Assembly (NCBI RefSeq): GCF_016863095.1
Contig: NZ_BOOF01000010.1
Location: 62,001-126,000 of the forward strand
From: Microbispora siamensis
Lineage (GTDB): Bacteria > Actinomycetota > Actinomycetes > Streptosporangiales > Streptosporangiaceae
DNA length: 64,000 nt
Direction: 5' to 3'
In this document: positions 49,816 to 58,519 of the stretch, one piece after another
How positions within the stretch are numbered: position 1 is the stretch's first letter
How the letters are laid out: every line of letters begins with the position of its first letter
The notes under the pieces: generated by a model
Told to the model about the DNA's origin: nothing
The model's database searches: none
What the model saw: only the letters and a program-made list of their open reading frames with translations
Program-made: the position numbers and the translations under genes

Positions 49816-50166
49816 TCCCGCTGCCCCGCGGTGTCGGCGGTCAGCGCGGACGCGCACACGAGGACCATGGCGGCGACCACCCCCGCGCCGGTAAGCATCC
49901 GGGCATGATCGCATAAGCGCCGCAACCGTCGCGGGGATCCGCTGATCTGAATCTTTCACCGGTCGTCACCGGCTGGGCGGTCCGCGTCCGACGGAGTTTC
50001 CCCCAGGTGGACGGCGGGCCGACGGTCGCGCGTCCCCGGCCTCGGGCCGCCGCCGTGGGGGCGGTTCCTGTACAGGCCGCGAAGCAGACCCGACGCTGGG
50101 ACCATCGCCGGCGATCGGCGGCAGTCGGCCCGTGACGGTGTGGCCGGCTCACCATGGAGGTGCCGG
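49816..50166. other. Intergenic stretch without a supported gene
   Basis: 351 bases between tetR and the secreted-protein gene. A minus-strand frame (start near 49898) begins like a signal peptide (MLTGAGVVAAMVLVCASALTADTAG) but then runs into the tetR coding region, so it is either chance or the remnant of a lost secreted-protein gene. No hairpin or promoter is convincing beyond the GGAGG that serves the gene at 50167. Confidence 0.5.
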
Positions 50167-50685
50167 ATGCGATTCCCCCACGGCCGGTTACGTGGCCCGG
50201 TCGTCCTCGCGGCCGTCGTGGCCGCGGCGTCCGCGGTGACCGGGCTCGTCCCGGGCATGGCCGACGCCGCGCCGCGCGGATCGGCCGGCGTGGCCCGCCT
50301 GCTGCCCAGCCCGGTTCCCACTCCCACCCCGAGTGTGAGCGCCACGCCGAGCGTCATCGTCTCGCCCGCCGAGGTCGTCGTGCCCGAGGGAGGCTCGGCG
50401 CTCATCCACGTGCGGCTCAGCCAGAGGCCGTCGTACGGCTGGGTGACCGTCGACAGCGAGCGGCTGCTCGGCGACCCGGACCTGTCGATCGGCCCCCGGC
50501 TGCTCTTCCCCGCGGACAGGTGGAGCACCTGGCAGTCCCTCATCGTCTTCGCGGAGGAGGACGACGACGTGACGGACGGCACCGCCACGTTCCAGTCCCG
50601 GATCAGTCAGCTGCCGGGCAGCGGCGTCGCCGTGTGGACCGCCAGGGAGCTGGACAACGACGTCCCCACGCCGAGTCCCACCTGA
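50167..50685 (+). CDS. Secreted protein, probable Calx-beta-like single domain
   Basis: 172 residues from ATG 50167 with GGAGG six bases upstream. Signal peptide about 1-35 (VVLAAVVAAASAVTGLVPGMADAA), a PTPTPSVSATPS linker, then a beta-rich domain (VSPAEVVVPEGGSALIHVRLSQRPSYGWVTVDSE…WQSLIVFAEEDDDVTDGTATFQSRISQLPG) that resembles the repeated strand pattern of Calx-beta domains (EGGSA…V.L…D.V.DGT). The family call is tentative. It ends 6 bases before the stop of the convergent serine hydrolase. Confidence 0.72.
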   Translation: MRFPHGRLRGPVVLAAVVAAASAVTGLVPGMADAAPRGSAGVARLLPSPVPTPTPSVSATPSVIVSPAEVVVPEGGSALIHVRLSQRPSYGWVTVDSERLLGDPDLSIGPRLLFPADRWSTWQSLIVFAEEDDDVTDGTATFQSRISQLPGSGVAVWTARELDNDVPTPSPT

Positions 50686-50691
50686 ACCTCG

Positions 50692-51984
50692 TCAGAAGTA
50701 ACGCGAGCTGAGATCCGTGGTGGGCCAGCTCGTCACCTTCCCGATCTGGGCGTTGAACAGGTCGGCGAGCACGTCGAAGTCGGGGGAACCGCTCTCCTCC
50801 CGCCGGTTGAACAGGGCGGCGTAGGTGACGCCGTTCTGCAGGCGCGCGATGTAGGTGTAGGTGCCGGGCTGTGAGCCGTCGTGCCAGGTGTTGACGTGTC
50901 CCGTCACCTGGCGCACCCACAGGCCGGCGCCATACCAGGAGCCGTACTGGTTCACGCCGATCTCGGGCTTGGCGAGCATCCTGCCGATGGAGGTCGAGTT
51001 GAGCACCGCGTTCGGCGCGTCGAGCACCTTCGCCAGGCGCACCAGGTCGACGGCGGAGGCGATCCAGCCGCCGTTGGGGCCCTGGCAGGCCATGCCGAAC
51101 CCGCCGCCGTACGGCGCGGGCAGGACCTGGCCGGTCTCGTCCAGGACGGTCTGGCCCGTGTACTTCGACTCGTAGATGACTTCACCGGAGGCGGCCTGCG
51201 ACCGGAGCGTACGGCCCAGCCGCGGACGGGTGATGCCGAGGGGCGCCAGGACCTTCTGCCTGACGTAGGACTCGTAGCTCGTCCCGGAGACCTTCTCGAT
51301 GATCCGGCCCAGCAGCAGATAGCCGTAGTTGCTGTAGACGAACTTCGTGCCGGGGACGAAGTCGAGCGGCCGGGCGCTCGCGTACCTGACGATGTGGTCC
51401 TGGGTGATCGGCAGCGGCACGCCGAGCGCCTTGGCGATGGCGCGGTCCATGTGCAGGTAGTCGCCGGAGACGTCCCGGTCCCAGCCCCCGGTGTGCTGCA
51501 GCAGCCGCCACACCGTCACCTGCGCCAGCCGGGGGTCGGCCGAGGTGGACAGGCCGAGGAGCTTCGCGACCGAGGCGGTCAGGCTGAGCTTGCCCTCCTG
51601 GGCGAGCCGCATGATCGCGATGGCGGTGATGTGCTTGCTCAGGCTCGCGATGCGGAACAGCGACGTGGGCGACACGGCGGGAACGGCGTGGCTGCCGTCG
51701 GAGTATCGGTAGCCCCTGGCGAGCACCAGTCTGCCGCCCTTGGAGACGGCGAGCTGCCCACAGGTGATCCCTCGCTCCTTGATATAGGTCTTCATCAGCG
51801 TGTCGAACCCGGCGAGCGAGGCGGGCGCCACCCCGGTGGCCTCCACGACGGGCGCGGGCAGCATCCTCGACCCGAACGCGAGGGCGGGCGCCGCGAAGGC
51901 ACCCATCTGGAGGAAGTTCCTCCTGCTCAGACCTCCCTGATCCTCAGATGTGGACGCAAACAGCGACATTTTCTGCATGTCCAA
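50692..51984 (-). CDS. Tat-exported serine hydrolase, beta-lactamase class C family
   Basis: 430 residues. A twin-arginine signal (LSRRNFLQMGAFAAPALAFG, residues 19-38) should export it folded. Catalytic motifs: S114-L-S-K117 (SxxK), YSNYGYLLLG (YxN) and WHDGSQPG (H-x-G). This pattern fits D-Ala-D-Ala carboxypeptidases, esterases and AmpC-like enzymes; the substrate is not defined. It starts just upstream of the lysR gene's end at 52017 on the same strand, so the lysR may lie in the same transcript. It is convergent with the secreted protein at 50167. Confidence 0.9.
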   Translation of the reverse strand: MDMQKMSLFASTSEDQGGLSRRNFLQMGAFAAPALAFGSRMLPAPVVEATGVAPASLAGFDTLMKTYIKERGITCGQLAVSKGGRLVLARGYRYSDGSHAVPAVSPTSLFRIASLSKHITAIAIMRLAQEGKLSLTASVAKLLGLSTSADPRLAQVTVWRLLQHTGGWDRDVSGDYLHMDRAIAKALGVPLPITQDHIVRYASARPLDFVPGTKFVYSNYGYLLLGRIIEKVSGTSYESYVRQKVLAPLGITRPRLGRTLRSQAASGEVIYESKYTGQTVLDETGQVLPAPYGGGFGMACQGPNGGWIASAVDLVRLAKVLDAPNAVLNSTSIGRMLAKPEIGVNQYGSWYGAGLWVRQVTGHVNTWHDGSQPGTYTYIARLQNGVTYAALFNRREESGSPDFDVLADLFNAQIGKVTSWPTTDLSSRYF

Positions 51985-52016
51985 TTTCTAGTAGATCAAC
52001 GCCGCCGCCGCACACT

Positions 52017-52895
52017 TCACGCATCTGTCCGGGGGAGGAGGGCCGCGACCAGGGCGGCGACGGCGGGCGGGTCGGGCGGCTCGCCGTACGTCGCGGCGTA
52101 GACCCGGCGGTCCGATCCCGGCAGCTCGGACACCCGCACACCCGGGTGGCGGTGGGCCGACATCGCCAGCCGGGGGAGGAGCGCCGCGCCCAGCCCGGCC
52201 GCGACCATGGCCTGCACGGCCACGTAGTCGTCCGTGGTGAACGAGACGCGCGGCTCGAAGCCCGCCTCGGCGCACAACGCGAGCAGATGCGCGCGGCACC
52301 GCTCGCACCCCGCGATCCACGGCCCGTCCGCGTACGCCGCCAGGTCCCCGGGATCGCCGTACGTCGCGGAGGTGACGAGGAAGCTCGGGTCGTCGAGCAG
52401 GTGGACCAGGCGGACGCCGTCGTCCTCGGGAGCGGTCTCGCCGTAGCGGAAGACCACGGCGACGTCCACCCGGCCGGCCCGCAGCAGGCGCAGCGCCTCG
52501 GGCGGCTCGGCCTCCATCAGCCGCAGGTCCAGCCCCGGATGGTCCTGGGCGAGCCGCGCGGCGGCGGCCGGGACGAACGTGCCGAGGGCCGAGGGGAACG
52601 CGGCCAGCCGTACGCGTCCGGCCCGCAGCCCGACGTGCGCGGCGAGCTCCGCGGACGCCGCGTCGAGGCGGCCGAGGATCTCCACGCCCCGCTCGGCGAG
52701 CAGGCGGCCCGCCTCGGTGAGGCGGATGCCGCGCCCCACCCGCTGCACCAGCTTCGCGCCCGTCTCGGCCTCCAGTCGCGCGAGGTGATGGCTCACCGAG
52801 GGCTGCGAGTAGTGCAGCTCCCGCGCCGCGGCGGTCACCGTGCCGGTCCTCGCCACGGCCACGAGGACCCGCAGTCGTACGACGTCGAGCGGCAT
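52017..52895 (-). CDS. LysR-family transcriptional regulator
   Basis: 292 residues with HTH at 3-62 (VVRLRVLVAVARTGTVTAAARELHYSQPSVSHHLARLEAETGAKLVQRVGRGIRLTEAG), then the effector-binding domain. It is divergent from the threonine-dehydratase-type gene at 52972 across 76 bases, the usual place for a LysR target. It may therefore respond to a hydroxy-amino acid. The serine hydrolase follows on the same strand 32 bases downstream. Confidence 0.9.
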   Translation of the reverse strand: MPLDVVRLRVLVAVARTGTVTAAARELHYSQPSVSHHLARLEAETGAKLVQRVGRGIRLTEAGRLLAERGVEILGRLDAASAELAAHVGLRAGRVRLAAFPSALGTFVPAAAARLAQDHPGLDLRLMEAEPPEALRLLRAGRVDVAVVFRYGETAPEDDGVRLVHLLDDPSFLVTSATYGDPGDLAAYADGPWIAGCERCRAHLLALCAEAGFEPRVSFTTDDYVAVQAMVAAGLGAALLPRLAMSAHRHPGVRVSELPGSDRRVYAATYGEPPDPPAVAALVAALLPRTDA

Positions 52896-52971
52896 TCATC
52901 GATCCCGTCTATGGATCCGCATCAGAACTTCAGTTGGACCTATTGTCCCGCCGGCGGCCAGGCTGGGAGCC

Positions 52972-53922
52972 ATGACCGACATCCGCGACATCCTGGACGC
53001 CCGGCGGCTCGTCGCCCCGCACCTGCCCGAGACTCCCATGTGGTCCTATCCCGTGCTCGACGCGGCGGTCGGCGCCGAGGTCCACGTGAAGCACGAGAAC
53101 GTCCAGCCGACCGGGGCGTTCAAGGTGCGCGGCGGCATCACGCTGCTGGCCCGCATGGCCGACCGCCGTCGCGGGGTCGTCACCTATTCGACCGGCAACC
53201 ACGCCCAGTCCGTCGCGTACGCCTCCCACCTGTACGGCGTGCCCTGCGCCGTCCTGATGCCGGAGAACCCGAACCCCGCCAAGGTCGCCGCGGTCGAGGC
53301 GCTCGGGGCGGCCGTCGAGGTCCGGGGCGCGACGATGGTGGAGGCCGCCGGGCACGCGCGCGACCTCGCCGAGCGCACGGGACGCAGGCTGATCAGCCCG
53401 GCCGACGAGCCGGACATCCTGGCCGGGGTGGGCACGCTCTACGTCGAGATGTTCACCGCCAGGCCGGACCTGGAGGCGGTGTTCGTGCCGGTGGGCAGCG
53501 GCAGCGGAGCCGCCGCCGCGTGCCTCGTCGCCGCCGCGCTCACGCCGGGCTGCCGGGTGATCGCCGTCCAGTCGGCCCAGGCTCCGGCCGCGCACGACTC
53601 CTGGCGACTGCGGGAACCGGTGACCCGGCCCGTGAAGACCGTCGTGGAGGGGCTCGCCACCGGCTCCGCGTTCGCGCTCCCGCAGGCCGTGATGCGGGAG
53701 GGCCTGGCCGACTTCGTGCTGGTGGACGACGACGACATCCTGCGGGCCCAGCGGCTGCTGCTCACCGAGGCCCACACGCTGGCCGAGGGAGCGGGGGCCG
53801 CCGCGCTCGCGGGGCTGCTGGCCCGTCGGGAGGAGTTCGCCGGGCGGAAGGTGGCCGTGGTCTGCACGGGCGGCAACGCCGGCCCGGCCGAGCTCGCCCG
53901 CCTTCTGGTCGCGATGAATTAG
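52972..53922 (+). CDS. PLP-dependent threonine/serine dehydratase (ammonia-lyase)
   Basis: 316 residues from ATG 52972 with GGGAG upstream. PLP lysine K51 lies in PTGAFKVRGG; the cofactor phosphate loop is VGSGSGAAA, and STGNHAQSVAYAS binds the substrate carboxylate. It lacks a C-terminal regulatory ACT domain, so it is a catabolic form or a serine-racemase-like or hydroxyaspartate dehydratase relative. It deaminates threonine or serine to the 2-oxo acid and ammonia. The divergent LysR gene probably controls it. Confidence 0.9.
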   Translation: MTDIRDILDARRLVAPHLPETPMWSYPVLDAAVGAEVHVKHENVQPTGAFKVRGGITLLARMADRRRGVVTYSTGNHAQSVAYASHLYGVPCAVLMPENPNPAKVAAVEALGAAVEVRGATMVEAAGHARDLAERTGRRLISPADEPDILAGVGTLYVEMFTARPDLEAVFVPVGSGSGAAAACLVAAALTPGCRVIAVQSAQAPAAHDSWRLREPVTRPVKTVVEGLATGSAFALPQAVMREGLADFVLVDDDDILRAQRLLLTEAHTLAEGAGAAALAGLLARREEFAGRKVAVVCTGGNAGPAELARLLVAMN

Positions 53923-53927
53923 ACGAC

Positions 53928-53947
53928 CGACCGATCGGTCGTATAGT
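53928..53947 (+). promoter_or_regulatory. TetR operator (CGACCGATCGGTCG) fused to a TATAGT -10 element
   Basis: A perfect 14-bp palindrome at 53928-53941 is followed at once by TATAGT (53942-53947). The GTG start of tetR lies at 53956, only nine bases after the -10, so the mRNA should be leaderless or nearly so. The repressor would occupy the -10/-35 spacer. Confidence 0.72.
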
Positions 53948-53955
53948 TTGCAGGG

Positions 53956-54588
53956 GTGACAGAAGACGGCCGGCGGCTACGCGGGTTGCGCAGCCGCGAG
54001 ACGATCCTCCGGCAGGCGGTGGAGCTGTCCTCCGTCGAAGGGCTCGACGGGCTCTCCCTGGGGCGGCTGGCGACGGCGACCGGCGTCAGCAAATCCGGGC
54101 TGTTCGCGCACTGGCGCGACAAGGAGCAACTGCAGCTCGACGCCGTGGAGTGGGCCGTCCGGCAGTGGACCGAGCAGGTGGTGGGGCCCGCTCTGCGCGC
54201 CCCCGCGGGCGTACGTCGCCTGTTCGCGCTGCACGAGGCGCGGCTGGCCTTCTACGGCGACGGCGTGCTGCCCGGCGGGTGTTTCTTCTTCGCCGTGCAG
54301 GCCGAGTTCGACGACCGTCCCGGAGCCGTCCGCGACCGGCTCTCGCGGTCCATGCGCGAGTGGCAGGGGCTCATCCGCCGGCTGGTCGCGGAGGCCGTGA
54401 CGCTGGGCGAACTGGCCGACGGCGTCGATCCGGCCCAGCTGGCCTACGAGATCGACGCGCTCGGCGAGATGGTGATCGTCCATTCCCGGTTGCACGACGG
54501 GGCGCAGGCCCTCGTCCATGCCCGCCGTGCCGTGCTCGCGCGCCTGCGTGCGCTCTGCCCCGACCCCGCACTTCTCCCGGAGGATTGA
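53956..54588 (+). CDS. TetR-family regulator co-transcribed with a thioesterase
   Basis: 210 residues from GTG 53956. HTH at 12-56 (SRETILRQAVELSSVEGLDGLSLGRLATATGVSKSGLFAHWRDKEQLQLDAV); the C-terminal region (FYGDGVLPGGCFFFAVQAEFDDRPGAVRDRL) matches the TetR_C_11-like subgroup. The gene ends one base before the thioesterase ATG, so both form an operon that it probably represses through the palindrome at its own promoter. Confidence 0.9.
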   Translation: MTEDGRRLRGLRSRETILRQAVELSSVEGLDGLSLGRLATATGVSKSGLFAHWRDKEQLQLDAVEWAVRQWTEQVVGPALRAPAGVRRLFALHEARLAFYGDGVLPGGCFFFAVQAEFDDRPGAVRDRLSRSMREWQGLIRRLVAEAVTLGELADGVDPAQLAYEIDALGEMVIVHSRLHDGAQALVHARRAVLARLRALCPDPALLPED

Positions 54589-54589
54589 C

Positions 54590-55048
54590 ATGACCGCAGG
54601 TGGCGTCCACGAGACCGTCCAGGTGCACTTCGACGACCTCGACGCGATGGGGCTGCTGCACAACTCGCGTTACGCCGTGCTGGTCGAGCGGGCGATCGGC
54701 GCGTTCTGGCATCGGCTCGGCTGGGCGGCCGACCCCGCCCGGTCGGCGTTCAGGGACGTGCTCATGGCCGTACGCGAGTTCAAGGTGACCTACCACGTGC
54801 CCATCGCGGAGCCGGGCGAGCAGTCGGTGCACTTCTGGCTGGAGCGGATGGGACGCACCAGCGGGGTCTACGGTTTTCGCGTGCTGTCCGCGGACCGCGC
54901 CACCGTGCACGCCGAGGGCTACCGCGTCAACGTCAACCTGGATCCGGCCACTTTCCGTCCGACGCCGTTCAGCGAAGAGATCCGCGAGGCCGCCGCGCCT
55001 CTGTTGCTCACGGCGCTCGCGGCGCTCCCGGAGGCGGCGCCGTGCTGA
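54590..55048 (+). CDS. Acyl-CoA thioesterase, 4HBT/hotdog family
   Basis: 152 residues from ATG 54590 with GGAGG seven bases upstream. It shows the 4-hydroxybenzoyl-CoA thioesterase pattern: VQVHFDDLDAMGLLHNSRYAVLVERAIGAFW, where the Asp in DLDAMG is the likely catalytic residue, then VREFKVTYHVPI. It hydrolyses an acyl-CoA to the free acid and CoA. With the tetR gene just before it, it forms a small acyl-responsive operon. Confidence 0.9.
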   Translation: MTAGGVHETVQVHFDDLDAMGLLHNSRYAVLVERAIGAFWHRLGWAADPARSAFRDVLMAVREFKVTYHVPIAEPGEQSVHFWLERMGRTSGVYGFRVLSADRATVHAEGYRVNVNLDPATFRPTPFSEEIREAAAPLLLTALAALPEAAPC

Positions 55049-55086
55049 GGAGGCGCTGAATCGCCGGGCGGCGGCGCACCAGGGGC

Positions 55087-55839
55087 TCAGGGGCCGATGT
55101 CCTGGCGGGTGGCCTCCTCGACCTCGTGCAGGCTCTGCCGGGTCAGTTCGAGTTCCGAGGTCAGCTCGTCGAGTGCCCGGGCGCCGCCGCCCGCGCCGTC
55201 GGAGGTCGCCGTTATGGCGGAGATCTCGACGGCCCGCGCGACCAGGCCCTCCAGGCTGATGGCGCCCGACTGCAGCCGGGCCAGCACCCGCTCCCGCGCG
55301 CCCGACAACCTGTCGTACACCTCGCGCTGCGCGTCCAGCGCGGCGATCGACCGGTCGAGCTCGCCCGCGACCTCCTGCCGGGCCGTCTGCCGCGCCTGCG
55401 TGAGCCGTACGTGCTCCTGCTCCAGGAACCGGGGATCGAAGCGGGCCAGCGCCGCGCCGGTGACGGACGCGTGCCCGGCCAGCCGGCGCAGCGTGCCGAC
55501 GGTGTCGTCCACCTGCGGGCGCATGGCCGCGATCCGGTCGAGCAGGAGCTGCCCGCGCATGGAGGCGGTCAGGTCGGCGAACGACGCGGCGGCCCGCTCC
55601 GCCCGCCGCAGCCACGCCTCCTCGGCGCTCCCCTTCGCGACCGGCGGAGCCTGCGGTTCCGTACGGCTCTCGCCTCCGGTGGACTGCCACGCGGAGGCGA
55701 ACGCCTTGATGAGCCAGACCGCGACCCCGGCGACGGGCACCCCCACAGGAGGGACGCCGACCGCCCAGGCCGCGCCCGCGGCGGTGGCGCCCAGAAGCAG
55801 CGCCCAGGGGTCGCGGAGTTCCTCGGTGAAGCGGGACAA
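55087..55839 (-). CDS. Membrane-anchored coiled-coil protein, partner of the VWA protein
   Basis: 250 residues. Two hydrophobic stretches at 12-48 (WALLLGATAAGAAWAVGVPPVGVPVAGVAVWLIKAFASAW), a Pro-rich linker, then about 170 residues rich in Ala, Arg, Glu and Leu that should form long helices (SAEEAWLRRAERAAASFADLTASM…RQTARQEVAGELDRSIAALDAQREVYDRLSG). No enzyme motif. It starts 31 bases after the VWA-protein gene on the same strand and is likely co-expressed with it. Function unknown. Confidence 0.75.
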   Translation of the reverse strand: MSRFTEELRDPWALLLGATAAGAAWAVGVPPVGVPVAGVAVWLIKAFASAWQSTGGESRTEPQAPPVAKGSAEEAWLRRAERAAASFADLTASMRGQLLLDRIAAMRPQVDDTVGTLRRLAGHASVTGAALARFDPRFLEQEHVRLTQARQTARQEVAGELDRSIAALDAQREVYDRLSGARERVLARLQSGAISLEGLVARAVEISAITATSDGAGGGARALDELTSELELTRQSLHEVEEATRQDIGP

Positions 55840-55870
55840 GGGGGGCTCCCAGGTCGGACGGTGGGGTCGG

Positions 55871-57718
55871 TCAGAAGTTGGAGATGACGGCGGTGAACAC
55901 CTCGTCGATGCTTCCCGGCTTGCGCGAATCGTAGGCCGCGGCGTCCGTGGTCTGCGAGATGCGCCGCAGGACGTTGAGGTCGGCGTCGCCGCCGTACGCG
56001 ATGGTGAACATCCGCACGGTCTCCTGCCCGGCCTCCTTGCGCAGGTCGGGCAGCAGGTTCTCGAGCGAGATGGAGTTGTTGTCCTCGTTCTTGCCGTCCG
56101 TCAGGAACACGACCGCGTTGATCGCGTCGCCGCTCTGGTGCCGCAGCACGTACTGGTAGGACGCGAGGGCCGTGTCGTACAACCCCGTGCCGCCGTTGGG
56201 GATCAGGCCGTTGATGCGGCTCTTGAGCCGCGACTGGTTGTTCCTGCCCAGGGGGACGAGCTCGCGGTAGTCCTTGTCGCCGTCCTGCTTGAGGCTGAAC
56301 ATCCACAGGCCGACGCGGTCGTTCGGGCCGAACTGCGGCAGCGCGTTGATCGCGGCCTGCTTGGCGAGGTCGAGCTTGGTCTTGCCGGTGCCCTTGACGT
56401 CGGCGCCCATCGAGCCGGAGACGTCCATCACCATCAGCACGTTGGCGGGCTTGCGCAACTCGGCCCAGCTCTTGAGGATCCGGTCCAGCACCTGCGGAGT
56501 CGGGGTGCTGAGCGTGGTCGCCGGCTGCTTGGGGTCGAGGCCGTTGGCGGTCGTGATGAGGTCGCCCGGCTTGCTGTCGAACGACCGGAAGGCGTACTTC
56601 TCGAACTCCCGCTGCCGATCGGGCTCCCGCAGGTACTTCAGGAAGTCCGCCGCCGCGGCCTTCTTCGCGGCGTCCGCCCAGGACAGCACGGCGTACGGGT
56701 GGTCGGAGAAGAGCGTGCCCTCCTTGGGATAGATCGCCACCAGCGGCACCTTCGGCTTGGCGTGGTCGCCGAGCGTCTTGGGGTCGCCCGTCGGGTTGCC
56801 CTGGTTGTAGTCCCACACCGACTTCTCCTCCACCGTCACGGCGGAGATGTACGACATGGCCGTCCCCGAGTCGTCGGCGTGCTGGAGGTTGGACAGGAAG
56901 GTGAGAGTGGTGTCGCCGTAGTGGACGATCGACCGCTCGACCCCCTTGACGAAGTCACGCGTCCTGGGCGCAGCGACGTCCCGTTCCGTCAGGTCGCCCG
57001 ACAGCCCCGTGGCCGCGAAGTACGCTCCGACGGTCGCGTTGAGGCCGGAAGTGGAGAAGTTCGGGTTCGTCTTGCCGAGACGGAACTTGCCCCACTCCGG
57101 GTGGTCGTACTTCGCCCAGCCCTTGGGGTCGTTGGCGAGGTCCAGGATGTCCGACCAGCCGATCTTCTTGGACGGCCAGCCGAGCGCCTGGGCCATCGGC
57201 TTGGGCATCGCGATGACCAGCGGAGACGTGGCGATCGTCGGGTTGTCCGCGGACACCGGCGACGCCTGGTCGCCGCCCTCGACGCGCTGCCGCAGGAGGG
57301 TGACCCAGCCGGTGCTCGCCGGCGTCCAGACGTCCGGCTTCGGACCGTCCTGCCGCTCGTCCCAGCCGCGTGCCAGGGCCTGCATCGCCCCGCCGGACGC
57401 CTTGGAGTTCACGACGACGTCCACGCACTGCCCGTCCACCTTGTGGCCGTTGTAGCCGTTGGCCATCGTGCGCAGCAGTTCGGCCTTCTCGCTCGATGCG
57501 GCGATGGTCAGCGTGATCCCGTCGTCGCCGCAGGCGCGTCTGCTCGCGTTCCCGCCCTCGTTGTCACCGCCGTTCCCGCCGCCGCCCGAGACCCCGCCGA
57601 ACAGCAGCTTCAGCCCGACGATGAGCGCTCCCGCGAAGATGACCGCGATGACGAACGGAGCCACGCTGCGGCGGCGCTTCTGCTGCGGTGGGGGGTACAC
57701 GGTCTCCTCCATTGCCAC
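55871..57718 (-). CDS. Membrane-anchored substrate-binding plus VWA-domain fusion protein
   Basis: 615 residues from GTG 57718 (ATG 57712 also possible). A basic N-terminus and one helix (FVIAVIFAGALIVGLKLLFG, 22-41) anchor it; residues 65-385 form a type II periplasmic-binding domain (SSEKAELLRTMANGYNG…DVWTPASTGWVTLLRQR…NPTIATSPLVIAMPKPMAQALGWP); residues 425-615 form a von Willebrand factor A domain with complete MIDAS: D432-x-S434-x-S436, a later Thr (GGTGLYDTAL) and D in FLTDGKNED. The fusion could couple ligand capture to metal-dependent protein adhesion outside the cell. Role unproven; the coiled-coil gene follows. Confidence 0.88.
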   Translation of the reverse strand: MAMEETVYPPPQQKRRRSVAPFVIAVIFAGALIVGLKLLFGGVSGGGGNGGDNEGGNASRRACGDDGITLTIAASSEKAELLRTMANGYNGHKVDGQCVDVVVNSKASGGAMQALARGWDERQDGPKPDVWTPASTGWVTLLRQRVEGGDQASPVSADNPTIATSPLVIAMPKPMAQALGWPSKKIGWSDILDLANDPKGWAKYDHPEWGKFRLGKTNPNFSTSGLNATVGAYFAATGLSGDLTERDVAAPRTRDFVKGVERSIVHYGDTTLTFLSNLQHADDSGTAMSYISAVTVEEKSVWDYNQGNPTGDPKTLGDHAKPKVPLVAIYPKEGTLFSDHPYAVLSWADAAKKAAAADFLKYLREPDRQREFEKYAFRSFDSKPGDLITTANGLDPKQPATTLSTPTPQVLDRILKSWAELRKPANVLMVMDVSGSMGADVKGTGKTKLDLAKQAAINALPQFGPNDRVGLWMFSLKQDGDKDYRELVPLGRNNQSRLKSRINGLIPNGGTGLYDTALASYQYVLRHQSGDAINAVVFLTDGKNEDNNSISLENLLPDLRKEAGQETVRMFTIAYGGDADLNVLRRISQTTDAAAYDSRKPGSIDEVFTAVISNF

Positions 57719-57840
57719 GGGATACCTGCATTTATCCCGACGAACGGCGGATCACGTTAGTTGCCGATCATCTCGTCCTGCTAACGCCCCAGCCCCGTTC
57801 CCACGCCCATCCACAGAACCGACCCAGAGTAAAAGTGCCA

Positions 57841-57883
57841 TCCCGGCGACGCGCCTCGGCTCGGGCGGAAGTCGTCGCCGGGA
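57841..57883 (-). terminator. Terminator hairpin downstream of the ABC/YhgE/TetR operon
   Basis: TCCCGGCGACG (57841-57851) pairs perfectly with CGTCGCCGGGA (57873-57883). It lies 22 bases after the tetR stop on the minus strand. The rest of 57719-57904 is non-coding. Confidence 0.7.
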
Positions 57884-57904
57884 AGGCCGGTCGCCGAGGG
57901 GCGG

Positions 57905-58519
57905 TCAGGGCGAGATGCGGCGGTGGACGAGCTCGACCAGGGTCGCGTGCACGTCCTCGACCGGCTGGTCGGGGCGCAGCGCGCGCCGCTCGATGGCGAC
58001 GGTGAGCACCATGCCGAAGACGGCCGTGGCGGCGGTGCCGGTGTCGAACCCGGGGCGCAGCTCGCCGGCCTCCACCGCGTCCGCGAGGACCCGCTCGTAC
58101 ACCGCGAGCACGCTCGTACGCAGCCGCAGGACGGCGTCCTGCCACGCCGCCCGCCACAGCTCGGCCAGCAGCACCCGGGCGAACGGCCCGTACTCGTCGA
58201 AGAAGCGGAGCTGGGCGAGCATGAGCGCGTCGAGCACGGCGACCGGTGACGTGGCGGGGCCGCGCGCGGCCTCGGCGAGGGCGCCGGCGAGCCGTTCGAT
58301 GCCGTGGTCGAGCAGGCCGGCGAACAGCGCCTCCTTGCTGCCGAAGTTGTAGAAGACGGTGCCCTTGGCCACCCCGGCGCGTTCGGCGATCGCGTCGACG
58401 GTCGTGGCGGCGAAGCCCTGCTCGGCGATGAGGTCGGCCGCGGCCCGGTACAGCCGCTGCCGCGTCTCGGCCCGCCTGCCGCCCTGCTCCTTCGCCGGAC
58501 CGTCGGCCGGGCGGCTCAC
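57905..58519 (-). CDS. TetR-family repressor of the YhgE export operon
   Basis: 204 residues from GTG 58519, which overlaps the YhgE stop by GTGA. HTH at about 16-62 (AETRQRLYRAAADLIAEQGFAATTVDAIAERAGVAKGTVFYNFGSKEALFAGLL); the C-terminal TetR_C domain contains AVLLRL-type helices and GMVLTVAIERRA. As last gene of an ABC-YhgE-TetR operon, it probably represses the operon through the palindrome ahead of the ABC gene at 61707-61732. Confidence 0.9.
   Translation of the reverse strand: MSRPADGPAKEQGGRRAETRQRLYRAAADLIAEQGFAATTVDAIAERAGVAKGTVFYNFGSKEALFAGLLDHGIERLAGALAEAARGPATSPVAVLDALMLAQLRFFDEYGPFARVLLAELWRAAWQDAVLRLRTSVLAVYERVLADAVEAGELRPGFDTGTAATAVFGMVLTVAIERRALRPDQPVEDVHATLVELVHRRISP

Noticed and set aside
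49713-49898. Minus-strand frame with signal-peptide-like start (MLTGAGVVAAMVLVCASALTADTAG)
   Set aside because: Most of its length lies antisense to the tetR gene; only the first 25 residues look real. Kept as a possible remnant but not called as a gene.
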